A stretch of 6,398 nt of DNA from an uncultured Christensenellaceae bacterium (GCA_934555865.1 CAKTFI010000060.1:1-6398), one strand, 5' to 3'; counted from the stretch's first letter, positions 1 through 5,690 are shown. Notes: generated by a model not told the origin, from the sequence alone. Program-made: numbers and translations.

Positions 1-110
1 ATCACATCATAGGCAAAGTTGAAGGTCTCGGGGGCCTGGAGCCTGAAGTTCTTCTTGAAATCGTAATAATCCTCATATTCCGCACGGGTGTAGTTCTCAA
101 AGATCCGCAT
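1..110 (-). CDS. Probable AMP-forming acyl-CoA synthetase, N-terminus only (partial)
   Basis: The ATG at 110 opens a frame that stays open to the window edge, giving 36 complete codons starting MRIFENYTRAEY and containing FKKNFRLQAPETFNFAYDV. The pattern 'P-E-x-F-N-F-A-Y-D-V' near the N-terminus is, from memory, typical of the AMP-binding acyl-CoA synthetases (acetate/medium-chain type) of Clostridia. Those enzymes activate a carboxylic acid with ATP and load it on CoA. The start is supported by an AAGGAAG ribosome binding site about six bases upstream. It begins 24 bp after the stop of the XRE/cupin regulator, with no terminator between them, so the two are probably co-transcribed from the T-box leader further upstream. 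None of the catalytic motifs (P-loop, AMP-binding core) lies inside the window, so the substrate and even the family call rest on the N-terminus and context. Confidence 0.68.
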   Translation of the reverse strand, partial: MRIFENYTRAEYEDYYDFKKNFRLQAPETFNFAYDV

Positions 111-134
111 GTTGTTCTTCCTTTTTGAATGGTA

Positions 135-701
135 TTATTTGGCGATGACCGCCAGGAATTTGCAGGGCTTTCCGTTTTCCGCCTGCATCGCGTGCGGGTA
201 GCGCGAATCGAAATAGACCGAATCCCCTTCCCGCAGATAGACGCTCTCTTCGCCGATAAACAGGGTCATGCAGCCTTCCAGGATGTAGTTGAATTCGTGG
301 CCGGCATGCGTTTTCTTGTTTGTCGCGGCGTAGATGTCGCTCGGTTCGACCGTCACATAGAACGGCTCGATCTTCTTGTCCTTGAACAGATAGGCCAGGT
401 GCCGGTACTCATATTCCTGACTGCGCTTTAGGACGATGCCCTCGCCCGCCGGCACATAGGTATAGATGTCCAGCTTTGCACTCTCCCCCAAGATGAGGTC
501 GGTGATATTGATCCCCAGCACATTGGCTACGGTATACAAAAAGCTAAAAGAAAAGTCCGTCTCTCCCTTTTCGTATTCCCGGTATTCCTGCTCAGAGATA
601 TCCAGCGCCTTGGCCATTTCCTCCACGCTGATGCCCACGATATCCCTGAGCCCCTGAATTCGCTGCGCGATCGCCGCAATATCTTCCGTCTGTTTATGCA
701 T
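135..701 (-). CDS. XRE-family transcriptional regulator with C-terminal cupin sensor domain
   Basis: This 188-residue protein is a DNA-binding regulator with a likely small-molecule sensor. Residues about 13-68 form an XRE/HTH_3 helix-turn-helix (RIQGLRDIVGISVEEMAKAL, then EYREYEKGETDFSFSFLYTV, then a conserved 'LGINITDLI' end). Residues about 115-185 form a double-stranded beta-helix cupin with H132-x2-H135-E-F-N-Y, the turn L-R-E-G-D, and P169-H170 as probable metal or ligand residues. This length and layout are standard for the HTH plus cupin_2 family, whose members often control an adjacent catabolic or CoA-ligase gene. The ATG at 701 is preceded by AAAGGAGA at a six-base spacing, so the start is secure. 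The acyl-CoA synthetase follows in the same direction. Upstream lie a GC-rich hairpin and a complete T-box leader, so synthesis is probably gated by tRNA charging. The ligand is unknown; an acyl-CoA or acid related to the downstream enzyme is a guess. Confidence 0.92.
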   Translation of the reverse strand: MHKQTEDIAAIAQRIQGLRDIVGISVEEMAKALDISEQEYREYEKGETDFSFSFLYTVANVLGINITDLILGESAKLDIYTYVPAGEGIVLKRSQEYEYRHLAYLFKDKKIEPFYVTVEPSDIYAATNKKTHAGHEFNYILEGCMTLFIGEESVYLREGDSVYFDSRYPHAMQAENGKPCKFLAVIAK

Positions 702-719
702 TGTCCGTCTCCTTTGCTG

Positions 720-738
720 GCGGCCGGTCTCCGGCCGC
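720..738 (-). other. GC-rich hairpin just upstream of the regulator's ribosome binding site
   Basis: A perfect inverted repeat of 8 bp (GCGGCCGG / CCGGCCGC) with a 3-nt loop sits between the T-box terminator and the AAAGGAGA site of the XRE/cupin gene. No U-run follows, so it is not an intrinsic terminator. In the read-through mRNA it would lie at the 5' side of the ribosome binding site. It could stabilise the transcript, reduce ribosome access, or as DNA be a binding site for the regulator itself. No role can be decided from sequence. Confidence 0.6.
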
Positions 739-744
739 GAATAT

Positions 745-774
745 AAAAAAATCGTCCCTCAAAATAAGGGACGA
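745..774 (-). terminator. T-box-controlled intrinsic terminator (attenuator)
   Basis: In the minus-strand RNA, TCGTCCCT and AGGGACGA form an 8-bp stem with a 7-nt loop followed by seven U. The 5' arm contains the CGTCCC segment that would pair with GGGTGG in the alternative antiterminator, as in classical T-box leaders. It lies 44 bp before the start codon of the XRE/cupin regulator. Confidence 0.93.
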
Positions 775-1041
775 AAATTCCGCGGTACCACCCAAATTGG
801 CGCACATATAAAGCACCCAGCCGCATGTGTCCTACATCCCGTAGGAGTTCTGCGGTAAGCTCTCGAGCCTATAACGCGGCCAACCGTAAGCTCTTACTTT
901 TTGCATTTCTGAGCCTTGGCTCCGAAGGGATTCTCGAACTCGACTGCGCGCATGCCTCGCACCACCCGGCACTTCTCTTTCGCTCAGATTTCAAACTCGA
1001 CGGTCTTCCTCAACGCCTTTTGCAATTATGTTGCTGAATTG
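745..1041 (-). ncRNA. T-box riboswitch leader upstream of the XRE/cupin and acyl-CoA synthetase genes
   Basis: The leader shows the full set of T-box parts in order. At the base of Stem I is a GGC/GCC helix (1017-1015) with a GA-type kink motif (TGAG opposite GGA). Next come the AGAGA bulge (978-974) and a distal helix GTGCC/GGCAT closing the loop GGGTGGTGCGA (967-957). The specifier side reads GAGAATCCC (935-927). A Stem III of CCGCA/TGCGG and CCTAC/GTAGG spans 855-821. The conserved T-box GGGTGGTACCGCGG is at 793-780. The terminator follows at 774-745. In this family uncharged tRNA pairs through its anticodon with the specifier and through NCCA with the TGGN bulge, favouring an antiterminator so that transcription continues. 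The specifier is either ATC (Ile, 931-929) or TCC (Ser, 930-928). The bulge TGGT fits an A discriminator base, as in tRNA-Ile, while the GAA-XXX spacing fits TCC. The 5' end is predicted from the promoter. Confidence 0.93.
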
Positions 1042-1047
1042 TTGTAA

Positions 1048-1076
1048 ATTATATCGCACAACCATCGCTCTGTCAA
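1048..1076 (-). promoter_or_regulatory. Consensus sigma-A promoter of the T-box leader
   Basis: TTGACA (1076-1071) and TATAAT (1053-1048) are separated by exactly 17 bp, a full match to the vegetative consensus. Initiation is predicted near 1041, giving a leader of about 300 nt. So strong a promoter fits a unit controlled after initiation by attenuation. It starts only 24 bp past the terminator of the lipoprotein gene. Confidence 0.9.
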
Positions 1077-1099
1077 CTCTTTTTGGGACATTTTTGGGC

Positions 1100-1126
1100 A
1101 AAAAAAGACCGGGCAGCCGCCCGGTC
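1100..1126 (-). terminator. Intrinsic terminator of the LCP-lipoprotein operon
   Basis: In minus-strand RNA, GACCGGGC and GCCCGGTC form a perfect 8-bp GC-rich stem with a 4-nt loop, followed by seven U. It begins 8 bp after the lipoprotein stop codon and separates that operon from the T-box promoter. Confidence 0.93.
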
Positions 1127-1134
1127 CCACCTGC

Positions 1135-1623
1135 TTAGAGTTCGATCTTTGCGCTCTGCGCAAGGAAGATGTTTTCCGACTTGTTCCAGATCACGCAGCT
1201 GCCGTCGATGTTCTGGAAATACCGGCCGTAGGCTTCCGTCACTTCCTTCGGTTGCCCGCCGATGCTGGGCGCGGCCACCACGCTCGCATAGACGAGCTTT
1301 CCTTCCCAGTCCGCCTCGATCGGAAAGCTCGCCTGGATGGTCTCCCCGCTCACGGTATATACCTCAGACGCGAGCTGTTCGCCGTCATAGGTGTCCAGGC
1401 AGAAGCGCACCACTGTGCCTTCCAAAAGATTACTGTGCAGATACACCGTAACCTTGCCATCCGCCGCCTCCGCCGTGCACTTGCCCTCCAGCGTGTACAC
1501 TGTGGCGCCCTCCTGCGGTTCCTTCTTGGTAAGCGATACCTTACCGCCGGAGCACCCCGCGAGCATCGCCATGAGCAGGCACAGGGAGATCACAGCCGCA
1601 ATCTTCCGTCGATTCTTGTTCAT
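1135..1623 (-). CDS. Small secreted lipoprotein of unknown function
   Basis: This 162-residue protein has a typical lipoprotein signal: positively charged MNKNRRK, a hydrophobic core (IAAVISLCLLMAM) and the lipobox L-A-G-C with the lipidated Cys at residue 24. The mature part (about 139 residues) should therefore be anchored on the outer face of the membrane. It alternates short strands and turns (for example GKVTVYLHSNLLEGTVVRF and EGKLVYASVVA) and looks like an all-beta, Ig-like domain; no catalytic motif is visible. I chose the ATG at 1623, not an in-frame ATG at 1713, because AAAGGAG precedes it at normal spacing and the signal peptide starts there, whereas the longer form would overlap the upstream gene. 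It follows the LCP gene by 28 bp and is followed by a strong terminator, so the two form an operon. A role at the cell wall is inferred from this pairing only. Confidence 0.88.
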   Translation of the reverse strand: MNKNRRKIAAVISLCLLMAMLAGCSGGKVSLTKKEPQEGATVYTLEGKCTAEAADGKVTVYLHSNLLEGTVVRFCLDTYDGEQLASEVYTVSGETIQASFPIEADWEGKLVYASVVAAPSIGGQPKEVTEAYGRYFQNIDGSCVIWNKSENIFLAQSAKIEL

Positions 1624-1651
1624 ATACTCTTTCTCCTTTTCGTTTGCCGGG

Positions 1652-2752
1652 TCATGCCTCCGGGCGATAGAAATGCGACAATACAAAATTATACAGCGCC
1701 TTTTCGTTGGCAATCTCGTAATAGGTGCCGTTCATCGTCTTAGAAGTCACCTCCACGCGGTATTGCGTGATCCCACTGTCCACATCAAAGCCCTGCAGGA
1801 AGGTGGCGAAGGCCAATGCCTCCTCCAGGCTCACATTCGTCTTGATATACTGCGTCGCGTCGTTATACAGCGAGGTCGCCGCGTTGATCGCGCCCATGCT
1901 CTTGATCTTTTTGGCGAGCGCCACCAGGAGCGCCTGCTGCCGGTCGTTCCGGCCCGGGTCGCCGCCACCGTCCTGCTTGCGCTTGCGCACATAGGTGTCG
2001 ACATTGGAGCTGTTGATCGTGATCGTTTCGCCCTTCTTGCCGAGTTCGTCGATCGTGCGGTCCAACACGACCTGCACACCGCCCACCGCGTCGACCAGCT
2101 TCGGGATGCCGTCCATGTCGATGGACGCATAGTAATCAACCGCGATGTCCAGCTTGCCGTTGCAGGAAAGGAATTCCTTCACGCAGTCCACCGCGTTCTT
2201 TTCCCCGAAATGCTGCGGGCCGCCGCCGAAGGCGTAGGCCGCGTTGATCTTGTTCTTGGTGCGCGACTTGACCGCACCCGTCTTATAGTCCAGCTTGTTC
2301 ATGGGGACATAGGTGTCGCGCGGGATGGACATCATCGTCATCGTCTTGCTGTCAAAATCGAGCGAGCAGAGGATCATGACATCGCTGCGGTAACCCATGT
2401 TCCAGGAGACGCGCTCCTCGTTGGAATCGATGCCGAGCAGCAGGATGTTCACCAAATGCTCCTGCGTGACATAGTTCGCCTGCTTGCCGCTGTCGTCGAC
2501 CACCGTCGTCGTATGCGCCGTGTTGTCCTTCACCAACACCGAGAGCGGATTGTCGTTGATCCCCCGATAGATGCGGTAGAGCCAAAACACCGCCCCCACG
2601 CAGCAAACCAGCAGCACGCACAGCGCAATGGACAAAATGCGGATCCATTGCTTGCGGCCGCCTTTCTTTTCCGTATGCTGTCCCCGTTCGGCAGCTTTTC
2701 CCTTTCCTTCGTGCTTCACCGTAGCCTCCGTCCGACGGGGCGTATTCCCCAT
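1652..2752 (-). CDS. LytR-CpsA-Psr (LCP) family cell-envelope protein
   Basis: LCP proteins transfer lipid-linked anionic glycopolymers (teichoic acid, capsule) onto peptidoglycan on the outside of the membrane. This 366-residue member has a basic cytoplasmic N-terminus (1-37), one membrane segment (about 38-59, IRILSIALCVLLVCCVGAVF) and an extracellular LCP domain from about residue 100. Visible family motifs are LLLGIDS (104-110), R122-S-D124, SIPRDTYV (142-149, with the R-D pair), KINAAYAFGGG (168-178), the conserved turn VDAVGGVQV (220-228), and VRKRKQD...GRNDRQQ (255-273) with the conserved arginines. These residues bind the polyprenyl pyrophosphate head group in known structures. The Asp-rich loop at 261-270 is close to the usual 'R-x-R-x-x-D-x-D-x-x-R-x-x-R-Q'. 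The length is normal. The start at 2752 has a modest AGGGA site. The lipoprotein gene follows in the same operon. The exact polymer cannot be told. Confidence 0.95.
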   Translation of the reverse strand: MGNTPRRTEATVKHEGKGKAAERGQHTEKKGGRKQWIRILSIALCVLLVCCVGAVFWLYRIYRGINDNPLSVLVKDNTAHTTTVVDDSGKQANYVTQEHLVNILLLGIDSNEERVSWNMGYRSDVMILCSLDFDSKTMTMMSIPRDTYVPMNKLDYKTGAVKSRTKNKINAAYAFGGGPQHFGEKNAVDCVKEFLSCNGKLDIAVDYYASIDMDGIPKLVDAVGGVQVVLDRTIDELGKKGETITINSSNVDTYVRKRKQDGGGDPGRNDRQQALLVALAKKIKSMGAINAATSLYNDATQYIKTNVSLEEALAFATFLQGFDVDSGITQYRVEVTSKTMNGTYYEIANEKALYNFVLSHFYRPEA

Positions 2753-2770
2753 CGTTTCCCTAACTTTTAT

Positions 2771-2799
2771 ATTATATCATTGGATGATACTTCGTTCAA
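2771..2799 (-). promoter_or_regulatory. Probable sigma-A promoter of the LCP operon
   Basis: TTGAAC (2799-2794, four of six to consensus) and a perfect TATAAT (2776-2771) are 17 bp apart. The predicted start near 2764 leaves only about 12 nt of leader, just enough for the AGGGA site. No terminator is visible between the isomerase gene and this promoter, so some read-through from upstream is also possible. Confidence 0.68.
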
Positions 2800-2849
2800 T
2801 ATACCACGCGGCCCCGGTGAAAAAAACAAGAATCGTCAAATTTCATCAA

Positions 2850-3542
2850 TTATTTACAACCCTTTGCCGCCGGATATTCCGTGCACAGCAGGCGGAAGGG
2901 CGCCTCGTCCTCCTCAATCGCGGGGAAGCGGCCCATTTCCTCCAAAAAGCGGTTGTCCGTGTTGTCGTCGTTGCACTGGCTGACCTCGCCGATGAGCACC
3001 GGGCCGTATCCCGGCTTGGCCCAGAACGCGTGATACATCCCGTGTGTGAGCGTCACGCTCTGCCCGGGCTGCAATTCCAGCACCGTGCCCGCCGGGATGC
3101 GCAGCTTGACGCCGTCCGAGACGACCTCCACCTCACCCACCTTGTCCAACGCCTCCTCCGGCGTCGAGTTATATAATTGCATCATGAGCACCCCGCCGCC
3201 GCGGTTGATGATATCCTCCATCTTCTTCCAATGGAAGTGCATGGGGCAGACCTGCCCCTCCTGGCTGATGAGCAGCTTTTCGGCATACGGTTTTTCATAG
3301 GCCGGGTTGTTCTGGTTGCCGTTGCGGATGGTCACGAGCACCAGGCCGACTTCGGAAAAGCGGCCGAGGCCATAGTCGGTGATGTCCCATCCGAGCATGT
3401 TGTCACGGATCTCCTGGCACTCCGCCCCCTTGGCCGCCCAGTCTTCGGGCCTCCACTGTGCAAACGGCGGCAGGGCAAAGTGGAAGGAATCGATAAACTG
3501 CATCGCGTCGCGGATGATCGCGTTGATCTCACTGCGTTTCAT
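2850..3542 (-). CDS. D-lyxose ketol-isomerase family protein (cupin fold)
   Basis: This 230-residue protein matches the D-lyxose isomerase family, cytosolic metal enzymes that interconvert D-lyxose and D-xylulose (and D-mannose and D-fructose). The family is about 225-230 residues long, as here. The metal set expected for the family, three His and one Glu, is visible: H102-x-H104 in CPMHFHWKKMED, E109, and H171 in HGMYHAFW. Other recognisable pieces are RNG near 73-75, EKLLISQEGQ (88-97), the glycine run RGGG (114-117), and the closing EVSQCNDDNTDNRF (186-199). I chose the ATG at 3542 because AAGGGAG precedes it, and because the upstream in-frame ATG at 3587 overlaps a good -10 box and has no ribosome binding site. 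No sugar kinase or transporter lies next to it, so the physiological substrate is open. Confidence 0.9.
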   Translation of the reverse strand: MKRSEINAIIRDAMQFIDSFHFALPPFAQWRPEDWAAKGAECQEIRDNMLGWDITDYGLGRFSEVGLVLVTIRNGNQNNPAYEKPYAEKLLISQEGQVCPMHFHWKKMEDIINRGGGVLMMQLYNSTPEEALDKVGEVEVVSDGVKLRIPAGTVLELQPGQSVTLTHGMYHAFWAKPGYGPVLIGEVSQCNDDNTDNRFLEEMGRFPAIEEDEAPFRLLCTEYPAAKGCK

Positions 3543-3585
3543 AACGGCATACTCCCTTTTCTTTGGCATTTGCAAATTCGGTTTC

Positions 3586-3614
3586 ATTTTACTATGTTTG
3601 CGGGCAAATTACAA
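3586..3614 (-). promoter_or_regulatory. Probable promoter of the D-lyxose isomerase gene
   Basis: TTGTAA (3614-3609, four of six) and TAAAAT (3591-3586, five of six) are 17 bp apart. The -35 box begins a few bases beyond the terminator of the Cys-rich gene, so the isomerase appears to have its own transcription unit. The -10 box covers the in-frame ATG at 3587, which argues for the shorter start at 3542. Confidence 0.62.
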
Positions 3615-3618
3615 CCGC

Positions 3619-3647
3619 AAAACACAAAGCCGGCCCGCAGGCCGGCC
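3619..3647 (-). terminator. Intrinsic terminator after the Cys-rich peptide gene
   Basis: In minus-strand RNA, GCCGGCC and GGCCGGC form a perfect 7-bp stem with a 4-nt loop TGCG, extended by a G-U pair, and followed by TTTGTGTTTT. After two mismatches the flanks ACAC and GTGT could pair again. The U-run is interrupted, but the very strong stem makes termination likely. Confidence 0.78.
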
Positions 3648-3699
3648 AAGTGTGTTCCCTGCCCCCGCCCCGTCACCCGGGCAGTGCAGACCGGTTTTC

Positions 3700-3897
3700 T
3701 TAGCAGCCGCAGCCACAGGAAGAGGATTCCTGCGAGTTGTTGCCGCAGCAGCAGGAGAGCAGCAGAATCGGCCACAGGCAGTTGCTGTCCAGGCCATTGT
3801 TGTTATTGCTGCCGTTGCCGCATCCGCAGCCGCCGCAGCACAGGAGCAGAAGGATGATCCACCAACAATTGCCGCCGCCAAATCCGTTATTGCACAT
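3700..3897 (-). CDS. Tiny Cys/Gly/Asn-rich protein with two related halves (function unknown)
   Basis: This 65-residue product starts MCNNGFGGGNCWWIILLLL and ends SSSCGCGC. It has 13 cysteines, most in CC, CCC or CGC clusters, and two short hydrophobic runs (WWIILLLL and LWPILLL). The ATG at 3897 has a strong GGGAGGAAA site about seven bases upstream and a terminator lies behind the stop, so it is a real gene and not a shadow of another frame. Residues 3-22 and 33-52 align as a diverged duplication: NNG-x3/4-NC-[WL]W-x-I-L-L-L-x-C-C. Similar short Cys-rich proteins occur in gut clostridia, as I recall, sometimes with uninformative names such as 'chorion class high-cysteine protein'. Metal binding, disulphide cross-linking in a coat, or a membrane-active peptide are possible; nothing here decides between them. 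It is transcribed divergently from glyS. Confidence 0.82.
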   Translation of the reverse strand: MCNNGFGGGNCWWIILLLLCCGGCGCGNGSNNNNGLDSNCLWPILLLSCCCGNNSQESSSCGCGC

Positions 3898-3948
3898 AGT
3901 CTTTCCTCCCGATCGATGAATTCCGCCCGTTTTCGGGGCTTTTAGTGT

Positions 3949-3954
3949 ATAATA
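3949..3954 (-). promoter_or_regulatory. Possible -10 box of the Cys-rich peptide gene
   Basis: TATTAT on the minus strand lies about 52 bp before the ATG at 3897. No convincing -35 sequence sits at 16-18 bp spacing (best GGCACC). The gene may use an activator or another sigma factor. Its complement TATAAT on the plus strand likewise has no -35 partner. The leader between it and the gene could form a small CCCG/CGGG hairpin near 3926-3938. Confidence 0.35.
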
Positions 3955-3997
3955 CGCGCCGATCCGTTTTTGGTGCCGCCTTTTTCAAAAAAATGCG

Positions 3998-4009
3998 GGG
4001 AAATTTCCC
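3998..4009. repeat. Perfect 12-bp palindrome next to the glyS -35 box
   Basis: GGGAAATTTCCC is fully self-complementary and ends one base before TTGACA of the glyS promoter. It could be an operator or an A/T-rich upstream element, or be chance. No second copy was seen in the window. Confidence 0.5.
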
Positions 4010-4039
4010 TTGACAGCGGGCGCGGTTTTGCATTAAGAT
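4010..4039 (+). promoter_or_regulatory. Probable sigma-A promoter of the glyS T-box leader
   Basis: A perfect TTGACA (4010-4015) is followed after 18 bp by TAAGAT (4034-4039, four of six). Initiation is predicted near 4046, giving a leader of about 230 nt before the glyS start codon, the expected size for a glycine T-box. Confidence 0.75.
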
Positions 4040-4045
4040 GGGGGT

Positions 4046-4240
4046 ACAAAGAAATACGCAGCAGAAAGAGGAAGGGTATTCCCCGCTTTAGAGAGGCAGT
4101 GGACGGTGCAAACTGCTGGAAGGGGTATCCGGCGGCGCTTTCGGGAAATGCTGCACCAAAACAAGTGGGCTCTTTGAGCCAACAAGGGTGGAACCACGGA
4201 AGGCAGTCTTTCGTCCCTTAGGGGAGGAAGGGCTTTTTTT
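4046..4240 (+). ncRNA. Glycine-type T-box riboswitch leader of glyS
   Basis: Stem I has the AGAGA bulge (4090-4094) and a GCAGT/ACTGC distal helix closing a loop with GGTGCAA (4105-4111). The CCCC/GGGG helix opens into the specifier side TATCCGGCGGC, where GGC (4131-4133 or 4134-4136) is a glycine codon. The base of the stem can pair GAAAG with CTTTC. A short Stem III (GGCTC-TTT-GAGCC, 4168-4180) follows, then the T-box AAGGGTGGAACCACGG (4184-4199) and a terminator. The bulge TGGA matches the UCCA 3' end of tRNA-Gly, whose discriminator base is U, so the tRNA identity is consistent at both contact points. The compact form, with no obvious Stem II, is as known for glycine T-boxes. Uncharged tRNA-Gly would promote read-through into glyS. 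Which of the two in-line GGC triplets is read is uncertain. Confidence 0.95.
4208..4240 (+). terminator. Intrinsic terminator of the glyS T-box (attenuator)
   Basis: CTTTC-G-TCCC pairs with GGGG-A-GGAAG around a 3-nt loop, including wobble pairs and one G-A mismatch, and is followed by GGC and seven U. The TCCC segment would instead pair with the T-box GGG in the antiterminator. It ends 36 bp before the glyS ATG. Confidence 0.88.
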
Positions 4241-4276
4241 ATATCCTTTTTTCAAATCAATTCGGAGGTAACAGCA

Positions 4277-5668
4277 ATGGATCCTAAAGCAAAAACCATG
4301 GATAAGATCGTCTCCCTGTGCAAGGGCCGCGGCTTTGTATTCCCCGGCTCGGAGATCTACGGCGGCCTGGCCAACACCTGGGACTACGGCCCGCTCGGCG
4401 TGGAATTCAAAAACAATGTCAAAAAGGCGTGGTGGCGCAAATTCGTGACCGAGAGCCGCTACAATGTCGGCATCGACTGCGCCATCCTCATGAACCCCGA
4501 GATCTGGGTGGCCTCCGGCCATGTGGGCGGCTTCAACGACCCGCTCATGGACTGCAAGTCCTGCCACGAACGCTTCCGCGCGGATAAGCTGATCGAGGAA
4601 TATGCCTTCCAGAACGGCGAGGAGATCGATGTCGCCGCCATGTCCAACGAGGAGATGGAGGCGTTCATCGCAGAGCACATCCCCTGCCCCTCCTGCGGTG
4701 CTAAAGCGAACTTCACGCCGATCCGCAAATTTAACCTGATGTTCAAGACCTTCCAGGGCGTCAACGAGGACACCGCTTCGCAGATCTACCTGCGGCCCGA
4801 GACGGCGCAGGGCATCTTCGTCAACTTCAAAAATGTCCTGCGGACGACGCGCCGCAAGATGCCGATGGGCATCGCGCAGATCGGCAAGTCCTTCCGCAAC
4901 GAGATCACGCCCGGCAACTTCACCTTCCGCACGCGCGAATTTGAGCAGATGGAGCTGGAATTCTTCTGCAACCCGGCGGAGGAAATGCAATGGTTCCACT
5001 ATTGGAAGGACTACTGCGCGAAGTTCCTGCGCGACCTCGGCATCTCGGAAGAAACCATGCGCCTGCGCGACCACGAGCCGGAGGAGCTCTCGCACTATTC
5101 CAACGCGACGACGGACATCGAGTACCTCTTCCCGTTCGGCTGGGGCGAGCTCTGGGGCGTGGCCGACCGCACGGATTTCGACCTCAAGGCGCATATGACG
5201 CATTCCGGCGAGAACTTCGTGTATCAGGACCCGATCACCAACGAGAAATATGTCCCCTACTGCATCGAGCCCTCGCTCGGCGCAGACCGCGTCGCACTGG
5301 CCTTCCTCTGCGAAGCCTATGATGAGGAGGAGTTGGAAAACGGCGACACGCGCATCGTCATGCACCTGCATCCGGCGCTCGCGCCGTACAAGGCGGCGAT
5401 CCTCCCGCTGTCCAAGAAGCTGTCGCCCCAGGCGGACGAGATCTATTCCATGCTGCTCAAGCACCACAATGTGGATTACGATATATCCGGCAGCATCGGC
5501 AAGCGCTATCGCCGACAGGACGAGATCGGCACGCCGTACTGCATCACCGTCGACTTCGACACCGAAACGGACGGCTGCGTGACCGTGCGCGACCGCGACA
5601 CGATGGAGCAGGTCCGCATGCCGATCGAAAAGCTGGCCGACTTCCTCGAGGAAAAGGAAAACTTCTGA
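4277..5668 (+). CDS. glyS: Glycine--tRNA ligase, class II single-chain (dimeric) type
   Basis: The enzyme charges tRNA-Gly with glycine in the cytosol. The 463-residue length is standard for the alpha2 form used by many Firmicutes and by archaea and eukaryotes, not the alpha/beta tetramer. Landmarks in order are the N-terminal [16 protein letters not shown]...YGPLG (16-41), two CxxC pairs (C93/C96 and C137/C140) consistent with a zinc-binding insertion, RPETAQGIF (173-181), class II motif 2 [19 protein letters not shown] (206-224), and motif 3 [14 protein letters not shown] (331-344). From about residue 362 comes the anticodon-binding domain ([15 protein letters not shown]...). The ATG at 4277 has GGAGG at good spacing. 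Expression is controlled by the glycine T-box in front, so the gene is induced when tRNA-Gly is uncharged. The sequence appears intact, with no frameshift. An intrinsic terminator follows the stop. Confidence 0.98.
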   Translation: MDPKAKTMDKIVSLCKGRGFVFPGSEIYGGLANTWDYGPLGVEFKNNVKKAWWRKFVTESRYNVGIDCAILMNPEIWVASGHVGGFNDPLMDCKSCHERFRADKLIEEYAFQNGEEIDVAAMSNEEMEAFIAEHIPCPSCGAKANFTPIRKFNLMFKTFQGVNEDTASQIYLRPETAQGIFVNFKNVLRTTRRKMPMGIAQIGKSFRNEITPGNFTFRTREFEQMELEFFCNPAEEMQWFHYWKDYCAKFLRDLGISEETMRLRDHEPEELSHYSNATTDIEYLFPFGWGELWGVADRTDFDLKAHMTHSGENFVYQDPITNEKYVPYCIEPSLGADRVALAFLCEAYDEEELENGDTRIVMHLHPALAPYKAAILPLSKKLSPQADEIYSMLLKHHNVDYDISGSIGKRYRRQDEIGTPYCITVDFDTETDGCVTVRDRDTMEQVRMPIEKLADFLEEKENF

Positions 5669-5690
5669 TCGATTTCTAGACAAACACAAA

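Noticed and set aside
825..1037. Small plus-strand open frame
   Set aside because: It covers the antisense of the T-box leader; RNA structure explains the sequence.
1624..1713. Longer start for the lipoprotein at 1713
   Set aside because: It would overlap the LCP gene and bury the signal peptide; the ATG at 1623 has a good ribosome binding site.
2821..2849. T-rich stretch after the isomerase stop as a terminator
   Set aside because: A run of T is present on the minus strand but no stable stem precedes it.
1391..2983. A 530-codon open frame on the plus strand
   Set aside because: It is antisense to the LCP gene and lipoprotein, has no recognisable domain and is rich in Arg, His and Val as expected from GC-biased antisense codons.
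3543..3587. Longer start for the isomerase at 3587
   Set aside because: No ribosome binding site, and the ATG overlaps the probable -10 box; the ATG at 3542 gives the family's usual length.
3948..3953. TATAAT on the plus strand as a promoter for the glyS leader
   Set aside because: No -35 sequence at proper spacing; TTGACA/TAAGAT at 4010-4039 is better and gives the right leader length.
3970..4221. Small plus-strand open frame upstream of glyS
   Set aside because: It starts before the promoter and crosses the T-box structure into the terminator; no ribosome binding site was seen.
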